Source: Norana najaformis
Lineage: Eukaryota > Annelida > Clitellata > Crassiclitellata > Hormogastridae
Reading direction: 5' to 3'
DNA length: 64,000 nt
Assembly: GCA_964023275.1 (NCBI GenBank)
Contig: OZ029917.1
Location: 32,006,005-32,070,004 of the forward strand
Part shown: piece by piece, positions 11,251 through 23,803 of the stretch
How positions within the stretch are numbered: position 1 is the first letter of the stretch
Layout: each line of letters starts with the position of its first letter
Translations under genes and position numbers: made by a program
Notes under the pieces: model-generated
What the model was told of the DNA's origin: nothing
Databases searched by the model: none
The model's input: the letters and a program-made list of their open reading frames with translations, nothing else

Positions 11251-11342
11251 TAGCGACCGTATGGCCTCGACCCTGCCCATTTTGCTTTGAATTTATCGGG
11301 TGAGATCTTTCACCACCGCTGCCCGTTTGAATGGGCGCCACG
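11251..11342 (+). repeat. 92-bp dispersed repeat, copy A
   Basis: It starts TAGCGACCG.ATGGCCTCGA and ends GCCCGTTTGAATGGGCGCCA plus CG. It is closely similar to copies at 26780, 36594 and 51335. An internal hairpin, GGTGAGATC.TTCACC, is kept, nested inside CGGG...CCCG. The family is unrecognised. It may be the conserved 3' end of a retroposon. Confidence 0.8.
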
Positions 11343-12385
11343 CCATTTAAGGTCCCCGTGCACAGACTGTACTAGCCCAAGATTTCAATCTCTACCATGT
11401 CGTGCATTTTCTAGACAGATCAAAATTCCCTGTCTCGATAGAAAGACGCGAGGCTTAGGTTTAAAAACATAGGTCTTGACCAACGGAATATTTTGCAAGA
11501 TCTGTGGATATCTTGCTACAGAAATCATCGATGCCTATAATTCATCTATAATATGACCATTATTATACGCTAAAAACGAGGCTGCCATAGGATGATGCGG
11601 TTTTTTATGCAATCACCTTCCTCGCCATCTTATGTTCTTATGACTCTAGATTCGATTTACTATTTATAGCTAAGTTCAACAGATAGCGCAACCAGATGGC
11701 TTGGCAGAGGAGACCTGCGAACAGATTGAGGGCACTGAAGGTTGCAGACGCAGTTATTTCGACAGCGGGTCTAAATTATTCCATATGGGCGATATGTAAA
11801 TCTAAGTTTCTATCGAAGCCAACATTCGATGAGCCGGTCTTCTTACTATATTTTGGATTTCATTTCCCGAAAGAAGTTTCTGGCTTTGGAGACGAGTTCT
11901 CTGAGGACAGCTGGTTGCTGCAGCAGGATTCCTTGTTCAGCCATCACGATCGTCCTTCTGAAAAAAAACACGGCCAGCAGATCACGCCAACAGCTTCCTG
12001 TGTATTCAGCTATTAAAGGAACCGAAATAAGCCAATGCATGAATACATTGCATGTTTATATAACATGTATACATGTATACATTGCTGCAAGTTCGTCTAT
12101 AGGAGAGGAACCAGTTGTAACACGTTCTTTTAATAAAGCTCGTTCTCTCTGTTATTCACATCAACTCTGGCAGTTTATTTTTGTAAAAACCGAACCAGAC
12201 GACTACTGAACTGCAGCAATGTTCTCTCTCCACTCTAGATCCGACAGTCTATACAGTTCAGATACTACAAGGAGTGTCTCCCCGCCAATACCTTGATAGC
12301 CAAGTCCTTTTCTGTTGCACGTAGCACGAACAGACTACAGGTGTAATTCCCTTCACACGTGCCACTTGCAACAACATACATAAAT
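11343..12385. other. no gene recognised
   Basis: Open frames at 11696-12209 on both strands lack recognisable domains. No transposon signature seen. Confidence 0.35.
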
Positions 12386-12525
12386 ACTGTGTACATGTTT
12401 GTGTATATGTATGTATGTATGTTTCCGTGTATGTATGTAGGTAGGTAGACAGGTAGGCATGTAGATAGGTAGATCGGTATGTAAGAAGTCAGTCAGGTAG
12501 ATAGGTAGGTAGATACTTGTGCACC
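12386..12525. repeat. (TATG)n/(TAGG)n microsatellite
   Basis: Imperfect tetranucleotides shifting from TATG to TAGG/TAGA. Confidence 0.85.
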
Positions 12526-13185
12526 TCTAATGAGTTTCTCTTTAAGCAACTCTACATACGTTTGTAATGACAATAATAATTACACATCTGTGTTTCTGCT
12601 GTGTCTGTGTTTGTATGTGTGAATATGTGTAGGGAGTCTTGATTCTATGCAGACTGTGAAACACAATGAACCTATTCATCTCATTCGAATTATGTGCACC
12701 TAGTCTTTATGCGTCGATCTGGCGCGCGTGCAACGCACGCTCAGCCATCGATATGGAAAATGCGACAAAGCCAGACTATGGCAGGAACTGCCGGAGCCGG
12801 CTTCTGTTCCTGCTGCCGTTGGCGATAATGGTGCTGATTAAGCAGGGATTATATGTTGCATTTACCCTTTTGCGGATGAAGCAATTATGCTGGGGAATTT
12901 ATTGAGACAGTGGGTTGCACTATCTCCTCCGGGACACACGACTATCTCTTTAAACGAAACCCTAATTGAATTGCTCCACCAGTTCGATCAGATTCAATGG
13001 CCTGCAGCAAATAAACCGATTTTTAGAGACACTTCCAAAGTTAATAAACCATGAGGAATTAAACAAACAAGGTTGCGAAGTGTAGGGCATAAAAAGGCAC
13101 AAATCGGTGAGTGAGTGAGTAAGAGAGTGAGAATGTGATTGAGCATGTATGTATGTATGTATGAATACACATATCCAAGCATTTG

Positions 13186-13370
13186 CTTCTGCATTTATTG
13201 AGCGCCACTATCTAATTAGTAAGCATTAAGCGATGACTCTAAGCAAATGTGATTGAAGGACTTGCTCAAGGTCCCTACACAGTAACAGTCTCAGAAGAGG
13301 CTCAAACCCGTAGGCCTACTCTCCGCGTTACAAGCCAAGCGCTCTAACCAATCAGCCACCGTGCCCCACA
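13186..13370 (-). mobile_element. tRNA-derived SINE with conserved central domain
   Basis: On the minus strand the head reads GGCACGGTGGCTGATTGGTT then AGAGCG (A box) and GGGTTTGAGCCTC (B box). A central segment GGGACCTTGAGCAAGTCCTT follows, resembling central domains of several animal SINEs. The 3' end reads AGTGGCGCTCAATAAATG. B-box mismatches and lack of a closed cloverleaf argue against a working tRNA. Confidence 0.75.
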
Positions 13371-13374
13371 TCAG

Positions 13375-13450
13375 CTACCGTGTATGTATGTATGTATGGA
13401 TGTATGTATGTATGTATGTATATATGCATTTATAGTGTGTATATGCATGT
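13375..13450. repeat. (GTAT)n microsatellite
   Basis: GTAT units adjoining the head side of the SINE just upstream. Confidence 0.85.
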
Positions 13451-14129
13451 TTATGTTTGCTAGAAAGTTAGTAATTGGCCAGTCGCAGTCAGTCAATCAG
13501 TTAGTAAATTAATAATAAGTAAACTACTGCACTGACTTCTTTCAACCTAAATGACGTGATTAATGGCATAGTCGTACCTAACAACTTGCATATATCTAAA
13601 AGACAAGACAGAAACTCGTGGTTTCATCAAAGAATCAAAGGAAAAAGCCCTCTGCTCTTTTTCGTTCCAACTAGTTCCTTTGACTTTGCAACACAGCGAA
13701 AGCTGCTTCAGCTACATAGCTTCATCTAAAAAGACGTGGATGAATCTATCAGAAAATAGCTCTAAACTTATTTCATGAAATACTACTACAGTAGAGAAAA
13801 GAACTGTTTGTTGCTGAGAGACATTATCTTCGACAGCAGTCTCTGAAACAGGGAAATGCCGCTTTGAACCACCTGTCTTTATATTCTCTGAAAAGGTTAT
13901 CCTGCTTCTAAATTATTGTGGTTCTCATGTTAACTTAAAAGATTCCTTTGTTCCACTATCACTGACAGATGTTGTTCATACAGTAGGTCCTTGCCTAGAG
14001 AAAGTCATTTTAAAACTCTTTTATTGTCGTATGGCTAATTAATACACAATGGTTCTGGTCAACTGAACTTATTAGCCACATAGGATAGACGCATACATAG
14101 ACTATGTTGCACATTGGCAGTAAAAGACG

Positions 14130-14137
14130 TCTCTCTC

Positions 14138-14172
<35 letters not shown>

Positions 14173-14175
14173 TTC
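14130..14175. repeat. (CTGT)n microsatellite
   Basis: Short CT run followed by CTGT tetranucleotides. Confidence 0.9.
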
Positions 14176-14440
14176 GATGGTCATAGTAGGTTTGAGAGTG
14201 TATTATATCTGAGCGAGGTATAGCGTCCTTCATCTGCCTAGTCTACCGCCTATCACAGTCTGACACCATTATATCAGTCAATCGCCATTTCTTTCAAGTA
14301 GACCCCTATTGAGATTTATCACCCATTGTCCATACTCATCGCTTGTCCTTTCCTGAGTCTCCCTTTTTCACAATGACAAGAGAACCAGCTCTTGATAAGC
14401 CATCCGTCTTACTCCATCTCATCAACGTCTTGTTCGAGTC

Positions 14441-14570
14441 GGGTGCTTCTCTCTGTCTATGTCTCTGTCTCTCTGTCTCTGTCTCTGTCTCTCTCTGTCT
14501 CTCTGTCTCTGTCTCTGTCTCTCTCTCGTTCTCTCTCTCTGTCTCTCTCTGTCTCTCCCTCTCCCTCTCT
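14441..14570. repeat. (CTCTGT)n hexanucleotide repeat
   Basis: About 130 bp of TCTCTG/TCTCTC units. The 117- and 121-codon open frames on the two strands across it are translations of the repeat. Confidence 0.9.
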
Positions 14571-14579
14571 GTAATGTTA

Positions 14580-15760
14580 ACTTTATGTTCACATCTTGTC
14601 TTCATTTCGCTTTCTACTAAAGAATTTCTTGAAAAGTTTTGTACTGTCCTTTCAAAAAGATTTTGCGCTACCATATCACCCGCTACCATATTACCCCGAA
14701 TAAACTAATCCTTTGAATTGTTTCGATGGCTAGGCCCTAACAGAAATTATTCAAGTTTAATACATACTAAAAGAGTTTTAGCTTAATTATTGCGTATTTC
14801 AGTTAATTATATTTTAGCACTTTAGCTATAGGTCGTGTTGGAAACGTCTTCCTTCGGCCTCAAGGCGCCCTTAACACTGACCTGCGACAGCATTTTCCAA
14901 GGGTATTTGTCTTACAAATGACATCACTATTGCGGCAACAGACTGTTTATAATATTAAATTTAGATGCTACTGTAGTTACTTAGTGTTACTGAAATTTTT
15001 AATCAATTAGACAGTTCATTTTACAGTAATTTAAAGGTTCGTTTTGCCCTTCAAAGTGTGAAATATCTGCATACGAAACTAAACCTGTAACGTAAATGTC
15101 CCTCAGTGCAAAACTAACGAATAACAGTATCAACATATAATGAGGTGGATGGGTTAAAATGCAGTGGAGTGAAACGAACAGGATGGTTTTGTGACATTTT
15201 GCCAGGCTGTTGAGACTTATAACGTGATTTCATTGTAGGTTGAAGGGTGCGAAATCTTTCGACTACGGGGTCAGATTAATGTAATAACCTTTCCCGGCTA
15301 GAGCCGCGGTGCCGCCAACAATTTTGAGCATGTCGTTTGAGAACTTCATTTACTGCAATCACGAATTATGCATTTTTGCTAAAAGGATTAATATGTGTGT
15401 AAACGACTTTAGTTGCTATGTGGTTAAAAACATCACCCGCGACCATCTAACGTTTCGATTAAGTCTTGGGAGTGGGAAGCTTGGCTTTTCACCAAGTGTG
15501 GGGCATGGTACCAATTGGATAGTAGTTAAAAAGCATTTGTAATTAGACTAGTGTTCAAATAGTTAGTGTCCATCACTGTGTCACAGTAAGTTCAGAACAG
15601 TGGGAGAGTAGTAACTGCTGTCATAACTTTTGTGCCTTGCTGCCAGACAATTAGCGGTTTGGACACACTAGTTTTAAAGCAATTGTCATTGGAGGCTGAC
15701 TTTTTGGACTGGAGTGAAGCTACATCGACGACAAGAATAAAATGTCTGCCAAATTTAATA
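14580..15760. other. no gene recognised
   Basis: AT-rich sequence. The 77-codon frame at 15309-15542 has no recognisable domain. Confidence 0.35.
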
Positions 15761-15764
15761 ACTT

Positions 15765-15811
15765 TAGATAGATAGATAGACAGATAGATAGATAGATACA
15801 TGCATACATAC
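15765..15811. repeat. (GATA)n tail of the RTE-like LINE
   Basis: On the minus strand this is (ATCT)n directly after the 3' end of the LINE fragment at 16606-15812, so it is probably the element's terminal simple repeat. Confidence 0.7.
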
Positions 15812-16606
15812 ATGTATACATGCAACCGTCCTCGAGCCAAGGGTTGGCTACAACACGGACAATTTTGTTCCATTTGCTTCTGTCCCTTGTCTCCTGCAAT
15901 AACTGGTCGAGCGATAAATCTGTCCACGACTTGATATTATCGATCCTTGTTATCTCAGGTCTTATCTCGAACTCGGGATTCAGGATTTTTGACTTGGATG
16001 AGCTCCTTCAATAGACAATTTCCAATCTTTCGTAGCATATGCCTGAAGCATGAAGCTTCTTCTGCTTGACTAATTCGAGCAGTCTCCCGGATCCAACATT
16101 TGTCTTCTTGGCAGAACACGATACTCTAAGAATCTGCCGCATTTGAAATGCGTTGACTCTTGCCTCTTCATATTTCTAGATGGTCCAGCTCTCACTGGCC
16201 ATACAAGAGCTTTCAGAAGTCGTATCTTTGTTGCAGGCAATATGCCGTGACTTTTCCATGCCTTCTTCAGCCCTGTCCCAACACCTTGTCGTTCTGCCAG
16301 TGTTGGCCGAATCTCTTTTCCGTATTCAAAGTTCTCGGTTATAAATGAGCCAAGATATGGAAATGGGCCAACCTGCTCCATATGGTTACTTTGCATTTTG
16401 ATGCAGCAGGTTGTACCATTTGTTACCACGATCTTGGTTTCGTCCACATTGTTCAGTAGACCCTGATTGCAGATTGCGCGGTCAAAACGATCCACTATCT
16501 CTTGTGAGAAAAGGCTGTGTGCTGTTGTGTCATTAAAACAGAGGCTTGACTCAATTCGTCCAGCTTCTGTTTGTTTCTCTTCTAAACAGGACTGCAATAG
16601 TTCCAC
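15812..16606 (-). mobile_element. RTE-like non-LTR retrotransposon 3' fragment (pseudogene)
   Basis: A 178-codon frame (16606-16070) reads NNVDETKIVVTNG, then PFPYLGSFITE, KAWKSHGILPATKIRLLKAL and VWPV. This is the post-catalytic region of RTE-group reverse transcriptases, where YLGS.IT and TKIRL.KALVWPV are typical. Beyond the stop, the minus strand keeps DNIKSWTDLSLDQLL and DRSKWNKIVRVVANP, the usual extreme C-terminus. The catalytic YADD region and endonuclease are absent, so this is a 5'-truncated insertion. It shows frame breaks and cannot move on its own. Confidence 0.8.
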
Positions 16607-19190
16607 TCCAATGCCCTTGGATGTACTACAGATCTATGCCAGGGTCCCTCAGATTTCCTCTTTCACTTCTTAAAAATTTTGAATCCATCCTCACTTACGC
16701 GGGACTATTCTTAGTTTTTAACCACTACAGTGCTTTAGTTGGCCTAAGCAATGCACAGCTTACTGCCCTTAAAGTTTCTATGATTCTGGGCATTGGTTTT
16801 GGTGCATTCTCCAGTGTTTCCAGCTTGAAAACTTAACCGAATAGGATTGGGATTTGTCAATTGCCGGCTGAAGAGCCGAAGATGAGCAGGAAATGAGAGC
16901 CTCTCGTTTATTCCACTACAGTACATGAGATAATTACCTTTTATTTACTCCCCAATGCATTAAATAATGGCCCCTCTCATTCTTCTGACCACCAACTGTA
17001 CTCGACTCAACTAAATTCCAACAAATGTCTGCTTAGTCTGTTCTGCTGAACCCAGTGCCTTGGCAAAGACAAGCATTAACCATTAGGCCAGTTATGTGGA
17101 GTCAATTGTGTAGGCGATGCGTTTGAGATGAGAGTGGCGATATGACATGTGGCGGACTTAGTCAAATGGTGTTGTTAGCAAAATTCATCGGTTTAAACTG
17201 ATGAAAAGCTTATAGACCGCCATATAAATTATATTACTTTACATGGCTTGCGCTGTTGAAGGTCGTAACTGAAAAGAGCAGACACGAGTGTGGCAAGAAA
17301 TACAGGGCAATTACTGCAACCATACAACAATGTAGTCTTTTGCAGTGAGGGAGGTCGTGTCTGGCTGCAGGCCACTGTGATAATGTCTTACCAATTTATG
17401 TTGGCGTCATTCTCAAAGTCACTTTGAACGCAGTACATGTACGTCGTGTAATGTACGCAGTGGTATTGGTATATTAGCCTATATGGCGACCTCAATGATA
17501 CATACTGTTGGCGCATTATTATTTGGCGTAACATGACGTCATCACATACGTCTTCGTAAACGTCTTTAAAGGCACTGGTAAGCTTTATGACGTCTGCAAT
17601 TAAATTTGTACATTATATGACGTCTTCGTAGGAAATGGCGCATTATTTCACGCCTGCAATGTTATTGATATGAGGGCCTGTGTAGATGGCCGAGGCCTGT
17701 GCGAGGGAAGGTGTTCGTGCTCTTGCTCCGAGCAGCGAGATTAGAGAAAGGCTGATGAAGAATTAAGAGAGAATACTGTTCCATAAATTTTATATTGCCA
17801 AGCTTATTTCATGTCCCTCTAAATAATTGTTATGACTGGCCACTGATCAGACTGCAGACGCGACTATCGACAAGTTTCAGTAATGAGCGCATTAGCACAG
17901 CATTGCGCTCGAGATATAGAGTTGGCTTAGAGGCTATTTCTTAGAAAAACACCATGGGATCAGAATTGAACTTATCTGACTTTTCCTCCTCAATTTCCAT
18001 AATCCATTGGTCGGCGTTGCAGTGTACATGGCGTTTCAAAAAGAAACAATCCAATCGCCGGATTATTTTCTTCGGGACCTGTCATAAAATTTGACGAGAA
18101 CGTCGAATAGATCCCTATGCTACTGTCGTTTATTCGTGTTTAGCGCCGACAGAGCTATTGACTGGAGAAGAGCTACATGGAGCATGATGTCCGAATGATT
18201 TAGCTTCAGTCGATTGCATTCTTAAGCCTAATGTCTACAAACAGCGGACATCAGTGAAGCGTAGAACAGAAAATGTCTGACAGTAAATGACATTGTGGCA
18301 ATAGCTTTTATAGGATATCGCTAGTAAATAAACTGTCTGACAGCAGACTACACTCAAATTGGTCGGCTATAAGAAAATCTCGCAATTGTAGTTCAGGGCC
18401 GTGTTAACCGCTCAGGGCTCCATGCAAACTGTTCACTGGGGCCCCTGTGCTTCGAATGAGAAACCATAAAAAGGTATGTTAGAATGAAAGTGTAGTGTGA
18501 TGGATAAATGTCATATTCTGTGCTGATCAGTAGTAAAATATAATAGATAACTTTAATGAAGTGTAGTTTGGATGCTATCTAAATCTGTTTCAATTGTTTG
18601 TTATACTGACTGCGTAGATACATATGATAAACACTCATTCCTCTTCTCTCTGTCTCTGTTGCTTGTCATTCCTATGCCCAGCGGCATACGCGACCTTGTT
18701 AGCCAGAGCGCCTTGTAACTAAATGAAAACTGAGAATGCCTGGGACAACAACGGCCAAAGGTGCGAAACCTCGCACGATTAGAGAATCCGAGAGCGTCGT
18801 AAACACCCCAGCTGGGGAGTTTCTGGGGTCCAGAAACCAACAAATTTTGATGATTTTATGATCAAATTGAGTGCATTTGAACCACATGTTGCTGTTGCTT
18901 ATTTATAACAAGCGCAGTTAACGAATCAGTCTGGAAAATACTTTTTATTCCATGGTACTCATTATCCATCGACAAAGCAAAGTTTAGTCAACAATCGGAA
19001 GGGGTATACGTAAGACGGGTAATGACCTTTGACTCAGTGGATCCGGCCAAGGCCCCTATTCCCGTCAGATTCGCCACGGATTATGGATGCCACTTCAGAA
19101 AGTTGTTTTGCACGAAAATACATAGTAAGAGCAGTTAGGTTACCACAAAAACATTTTAATGCCAATTTCTATGACGCTGAGACTCAGCCT
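16607..19190. other. no gene recognised
   Basis: About 2.6 kb without a supported exon or a transposon signature. Scattered short frames only. Confidence 0.35.
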
Positions 19191-19255
19191 ATCTCTGTCT
19201 CTGTCTCTATCTCTGTCTCTGTCTCTATCTCTGTCTCTGTCTCTGTCTGTATCCC
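19191..19255. repeat. (CTCTGT)n microsatellite
   Basis: Alternating CTGTCT and CTATCT hexamers, followed by a short direct repeat of a CTACTTTAAACTRAAA segment near 19300-19340. Confidence 0.85.
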
Positions 19256-19344
19256 TACTCTGTGTCTAATTCTCTGGCCCTATCTCTGTTTCTATCTCTA
19301 CTTTAAACTAAAATTTCTATCTCTACTTTAAACTGAAAATCAAC

Positions 19345-21140
19345 TATTTGCAAACAACAATGAAACAGAAACATGCGTCTAAATAAAAAATAAATGTCAC
19401 CATAGTAGATATAGGCCTATTGACAGAAAAGAGTACGATTACAAGAATGTATATAAGCAGCCGGCTGCATTGTCGACTTTTCCATTTTGCAAGAAGGTCA
19501 TGAACAAATTCTTATTTAAAATGAAAACTAATGACTCTTTCCTATGAGTAAACAGCCGGCATAGTGAAGTTCGTGTTAATTTCTATTAGTGCAGTATTTT
19601 AAATCCTGACTCCAGTTGAGCGTCTTCTGTCAGCGGGGAGCCCTGTGCATTTGCTTAGACCATGCACATTGTACGAATTGTGTTAAATGCAGCTTCAATA
19701 TGAGAGAATTCTGGCCACACTTATTTTGGCAGTGCATAAGCGCGCCACGCTGAGACCCCACAACTGTTGACAATGGAACGGAGTCTCCATCAAACTCCCA
19801 TTCACAGCAGCCAGACAGTCAGACAGAAGCAGAATCAGCCTCTGCAGCGGGATCTGCGGCTTCAGATGAATCAACACAGTGACGGCTAATTGACGAACTA
19901 CAGTCGCTATCAAAAGACTACGAAGCCTTTGGATCCGTCCACCCCCGCAGGTCCAAGCGTTCTGTAGCAATTCATAGTTGGTGCCTAACAAGTCAAATTG
20001 AATTTTTGCACATACTTATTACATCTAACAAACTTACTACTATACTATCGTATGCATGGAAGCAGTATACATACATATATAGATGAACATAGCTATATGT
20101 GTATCTAAATTGTGTACAGCGCTCTTATGAACCTCTCCAAAGGACTGATGAGCGAACAATGAGCACATCCCCGATCCACAAGACCCCAAAGGCACAACTA
20201 AGCAAAAACGAGCAACAGCGTGAAGTGGTTCTGAGTACAGAAACTGCAATAGGCCTATATCCACTGTACGCATTAGAGACACAACTGCCACTCCGTCGCG
20301 TTCAATTAAACCTGATATCGACCTTGTTAGGCTACGGTCGGTTCATGCGTCCAACGAAAGACCTTAGCATTTGACAACTGTGTATGGGAGACAATCTTTC
20401 AGTCCGCAGAGATCGCTCTGAAATACGCTTTCAGTCGTACAGTACATGAGACAGGAGGTTGCGACATTGTAGGTCCTGGTTTAGACTGCCATCTGGTGCT
20501 TTTAACGACGCTCATCCATTACTGCTTCCCGTTTGAAAAGATTCATGTAAACTTGCCTAGCCTTGATCAGAACCAACAAGTTAAAGGAAATCTACTAAAC
20601 ACGACCAACTAATTGTAATTGCAATTGTAATTTTAATTACAACCCCTAGCAATGTAGTATAGTGTAACCCGACGTTATTGTGTAAGTCTTCCATGAGCAC
20701 ATTATATGTCATTACATTATATGTCCCTGTGTATTGAACAAGAGAATGCGGGACTGTGCAATCAGATGCTCTCAGATAGGGGCAGCAGAGTCTAATTTGG
20801 TGGCATAATCTATCGTACTGCAGTTGGACATTTTATCGAAAGCCACGCGGAGATTAAATGTCCAGGAACGCTGTCTGCCGGGCACCCACGGCTGTAGAAG
20901 CATTTGTGAGAAAGCTAACTGACCTGCATTTGTTGCATCGGTTAGAAACGGAAGCTGCATTCTGATACTCTACGCTTACGCCATCAATAACAGGCACCCT
21001 CGCACATCAGGCGCTGCTTCTCAGCAGTCTGACTGGTGCAAACTGATCAGACTTGGCTTCGATGAACCATCGGCTGAGACATTAGAAGCCAACACCATAG
21101 AAGTTACTATTGATTATTATCTCATATTATTGCCAATGCA
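19345..21140. other. no gene recognised
   Basis: No domain, splice-supported exon or recognisable mobile element found. Small frames on both strands are unconvincing. Confidence 0.35.
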
Positions 21141-21149
21141 GATAGAGAA

Positions 21150-21153
21150 AAAG

Positions 21154-21248
<95 letters not shown>

Positions 21249-21312
21249 CACAAAGACAACAAACATACAGAAGGAGGGAGAGGAAGGAAGAGAGAGAGGG
21301 GAGAGATGGACA
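21150..21312. repeat. (GACA)n-(GATA)n compound microsatellite and purine tract
   Basis: About 45 bp of GACA units, then about 50 bp of GATA units, then a GGAGAGA-rich purine run. The Ser/Leu/Cys/Ile frames on the minus strand are repeat translations. Confidence 0.95.
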
Positions 21313-21754
21313 AAGAAATAAATTTTGTCCTACTGTATAAATGGACCCACCCATGTCATAGAACCTACACCAATACACATAAATGCATAATTATATAAAA
21401 GCTAATTATATAAATGCGAAAAGCAAAGATCCTTGTAACCTTATGCATATATATGATCAAATAACATTTTAGTGCTCTGAAGATACGAACACACACACCT
21501 ATACACACATACACACACATATATATATAATATATATCCATAATCGCGAAGATCCTTGGTCGGCATTCGTTTACAACATTGGATGCAGCTCATTGTTCTA
21601 AATATATTCTGTTTACATGGAACTGGTAAGGACGACACAGGAAAATGTCCGCCTAATTAGTTAGTGGATGTTCCCCGTTAGAGAGAACCTCTCCGTTGCT
21701 CGCTTTACTCTTCCATTCATCCTACTCTATCAGTCTATCCTATCATCTGCCTTG

Positions 21755-22495
21755 TGCTCATCCTCTCCCTCCCCCTCTCCCTCTCTTTCTCTCTCTCTCT
21801 CACATTCTCATCCGCTTACTGCTTTTCCACTTCAAACTCTATTACCTAATCATTTATTACATATTCTATCCATCATCTTCATGGTTTCTTCTCATCTGGC
21901 TCAAATCCTGAAACGTTTCACCGAATCAAGTGGTTTTCCTTATTGCCTTCTAAGCTTCCTTAACTTTTCTAATCGTTCTCTTCCTCTTCAAATTTTTCAT
22001 CATGGTGTGCCTTAACATCGCATTCCTGCTGTATTTGCTTCTGCTTCTCCTCTCTTCCTCCTCCTCCTTCTCCTTCTCCTTCTCTGTCACGTCGTCATGT
22101 TCTTGTTCCTCTTCTTATTCTGTTCTCCGTCATTTTTAATCTCTACGTTTCCTCATTTCCATGTGTCACTTTTTCTCATTCCTCTTCTTTTTGTCTCCAT
22201 TACTTGTCATTCCTCTAATTCTCCTCTTATTATTTGTCTGTCCCTTTCCATCGATCTTCTCTGAATCTTTATTTCTCTTCCTCCACTCTTATCCTCTTAT
22301 TCCCCTCCTCTTATTCTCCCTCTTACTCATCCTCTTACTCCCCTCCTCTTCTTCCCCTCTTACTCATCCTCTTACTTCCCTCCTCTTCTTCTCCCTCTTA
22401 CTCCCCTCCTCTTCTCCCTCTTACTCATCCTCTTACTCCCTTCCTCTTCTTCGCCCTCTTATTCATCCTCTTACTCCACTCTCTCACCTTATTCC
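21755..22495. repeat. long polypyrimidine tract with minisatellite core
   Basis: About 740 bp almost entirely C and T on the plus strand. In 22290-22490 a CCTCTTACTCATCCTCTTAC unit and CTCCTCTTCTTCCC variants recur in tandem. Long homopurine-homopyrimidine mirror-like tracts can form triplex DNA in vitro. Frames here encode Leu/Ser/Pro runs and are not genes. Confidence 0.85.
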
Positions 22496-22849
22496 TCCTG
22501 CGCAAAGAAGTCGTTAGTTTTTTGGTCTCGAAACTTTTCAATTACGCTCGCTCGATTGAATGGACTTCTGCATGCAAAGCACACGACCTCAGTTAGTTTA
22601 ACTCAAACAGATCTGAGACGAACAGAGACAAAGAACGCCAGACAGACATACAGAGACAGATGGTCGTATTTATGTATATATGATCACCTGTCTCTGACTG
22701 TTTCTGTCTGCCGATGTGTTTTACATAGCAGGCAGATTCACACACAGACAGAGGGACACAGAGAGACACAGGCATAGTAGACAGAAGGAAGAATTCTGAT
22801 TGTTCTACAACATCCATGCTTTGCAATCGATCGTCTTTTGGAGCCATCT

Positions 22850-22911
22850 ACTTACTACTACTACCACTACCACTACTACTCTACTACTTCTATTACTACT
22901 ACCACTACCTA
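22850..22911. repeat. (CTA)n at the left edge of the duplication
   Basis: CTA/CCA trinucleotides lie immediately left of duplication copy 1. A related CTA field starts just right of copy 2 at about 46265. Confidence 0.85.
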
Positions 22912-23189
22912 AGAACTCGTGCCTCGCCGCGCTTCAAAGGGAAGCGTTACCTGTTTCATCATGTGGAGGAGAACAACTGTGACCAGACACCGTCTGGCAT
23001 GCGACCGTTCCTCTGGAATCCGTACATCGACTGGGACTGATTTATTATCGCCGTTTTTCGGATAATGCACTGCCTGCGATCGGATAATGCACTGCCTTCG
23101 AATTTCATCGATCCAAAACTCCATCTTGCTCTACCAGGCTAAGCAGTCGTTTCTTCGGGTGGAAAATGAGAGAATAACTCCTCCCGCGA

Positions 23190-23440
23190 GTATCTCTCTC
23201 TCTCTCTACCTGTCTGTATCTCTTTGGCTCTGTATCTCTCCCCATCTCTGTATCTCTCTCTGTCTCTGTATCTCTCTCTGTCTCTGAGTCTCTCTTTTTG
23301 TCTCTGTGTCTCCCAGTGTCTCTGTATCTCTCTCTGTCTCTGTATCTTTCTCTGTCTCTGCGTGTCTCTTTCTGTCTCTGTGTGTCTCTCTGTGTCTCTG
23401 TGTCTCTATATCTCTGTCTCTCTCTGTGTGTCTCTCTCAA
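23190..23440. repeat. (TCTCTG)n field, copy 1
   Basis: About 250 bp of CT-rich hexamer variants (TCTCTG/TATCTC/TGTGTC). The counterpart is 34335-34622 in copy 2, with a different internal order. Frames of up to 160 codons across it are repeat translations. Confidence 0.9.
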
Positions 23441-23559
23441 GCACGCAGTTGAACAAGGACAAAAGCACGTGGACCAATTAGTTTACACCCAAGCCGATTT
23501 CGGCGTGGGTTACTCACAGAAATTGTAAAGTAAAAATGGTCTATGAGGAAGATGATAGT

Positions 23560-23587
23560 AGTAGTAGTAGTAGTAGTAGTAGTTGTA

Positions 23588-23635
<48 letters not shown>

Positions 23636-23728
23636 GAGATGATGATAATAGCGATACTGATAATGATAATAATAACGATAATACCCTTGGAATGTAAGGA
23701 ATATAATAATAATAATAATAACAATAAC

Positions 23729-23802
<74 letters not shown>

Positions 23803-23803
23803 G
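23560..23803. repeat. (AGT)n/(TAA)n field, copy 1, target of LINE insertion
   Basis: AGT triplets, then TAA triplets, an interrupted GATGATAATAGCGATAC spacer, then about 100 bp of TAA triplets ending at the LINE 5' junction. The same spacer occurs at 34808-34824 in copy 2. Confidence 0.9.
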
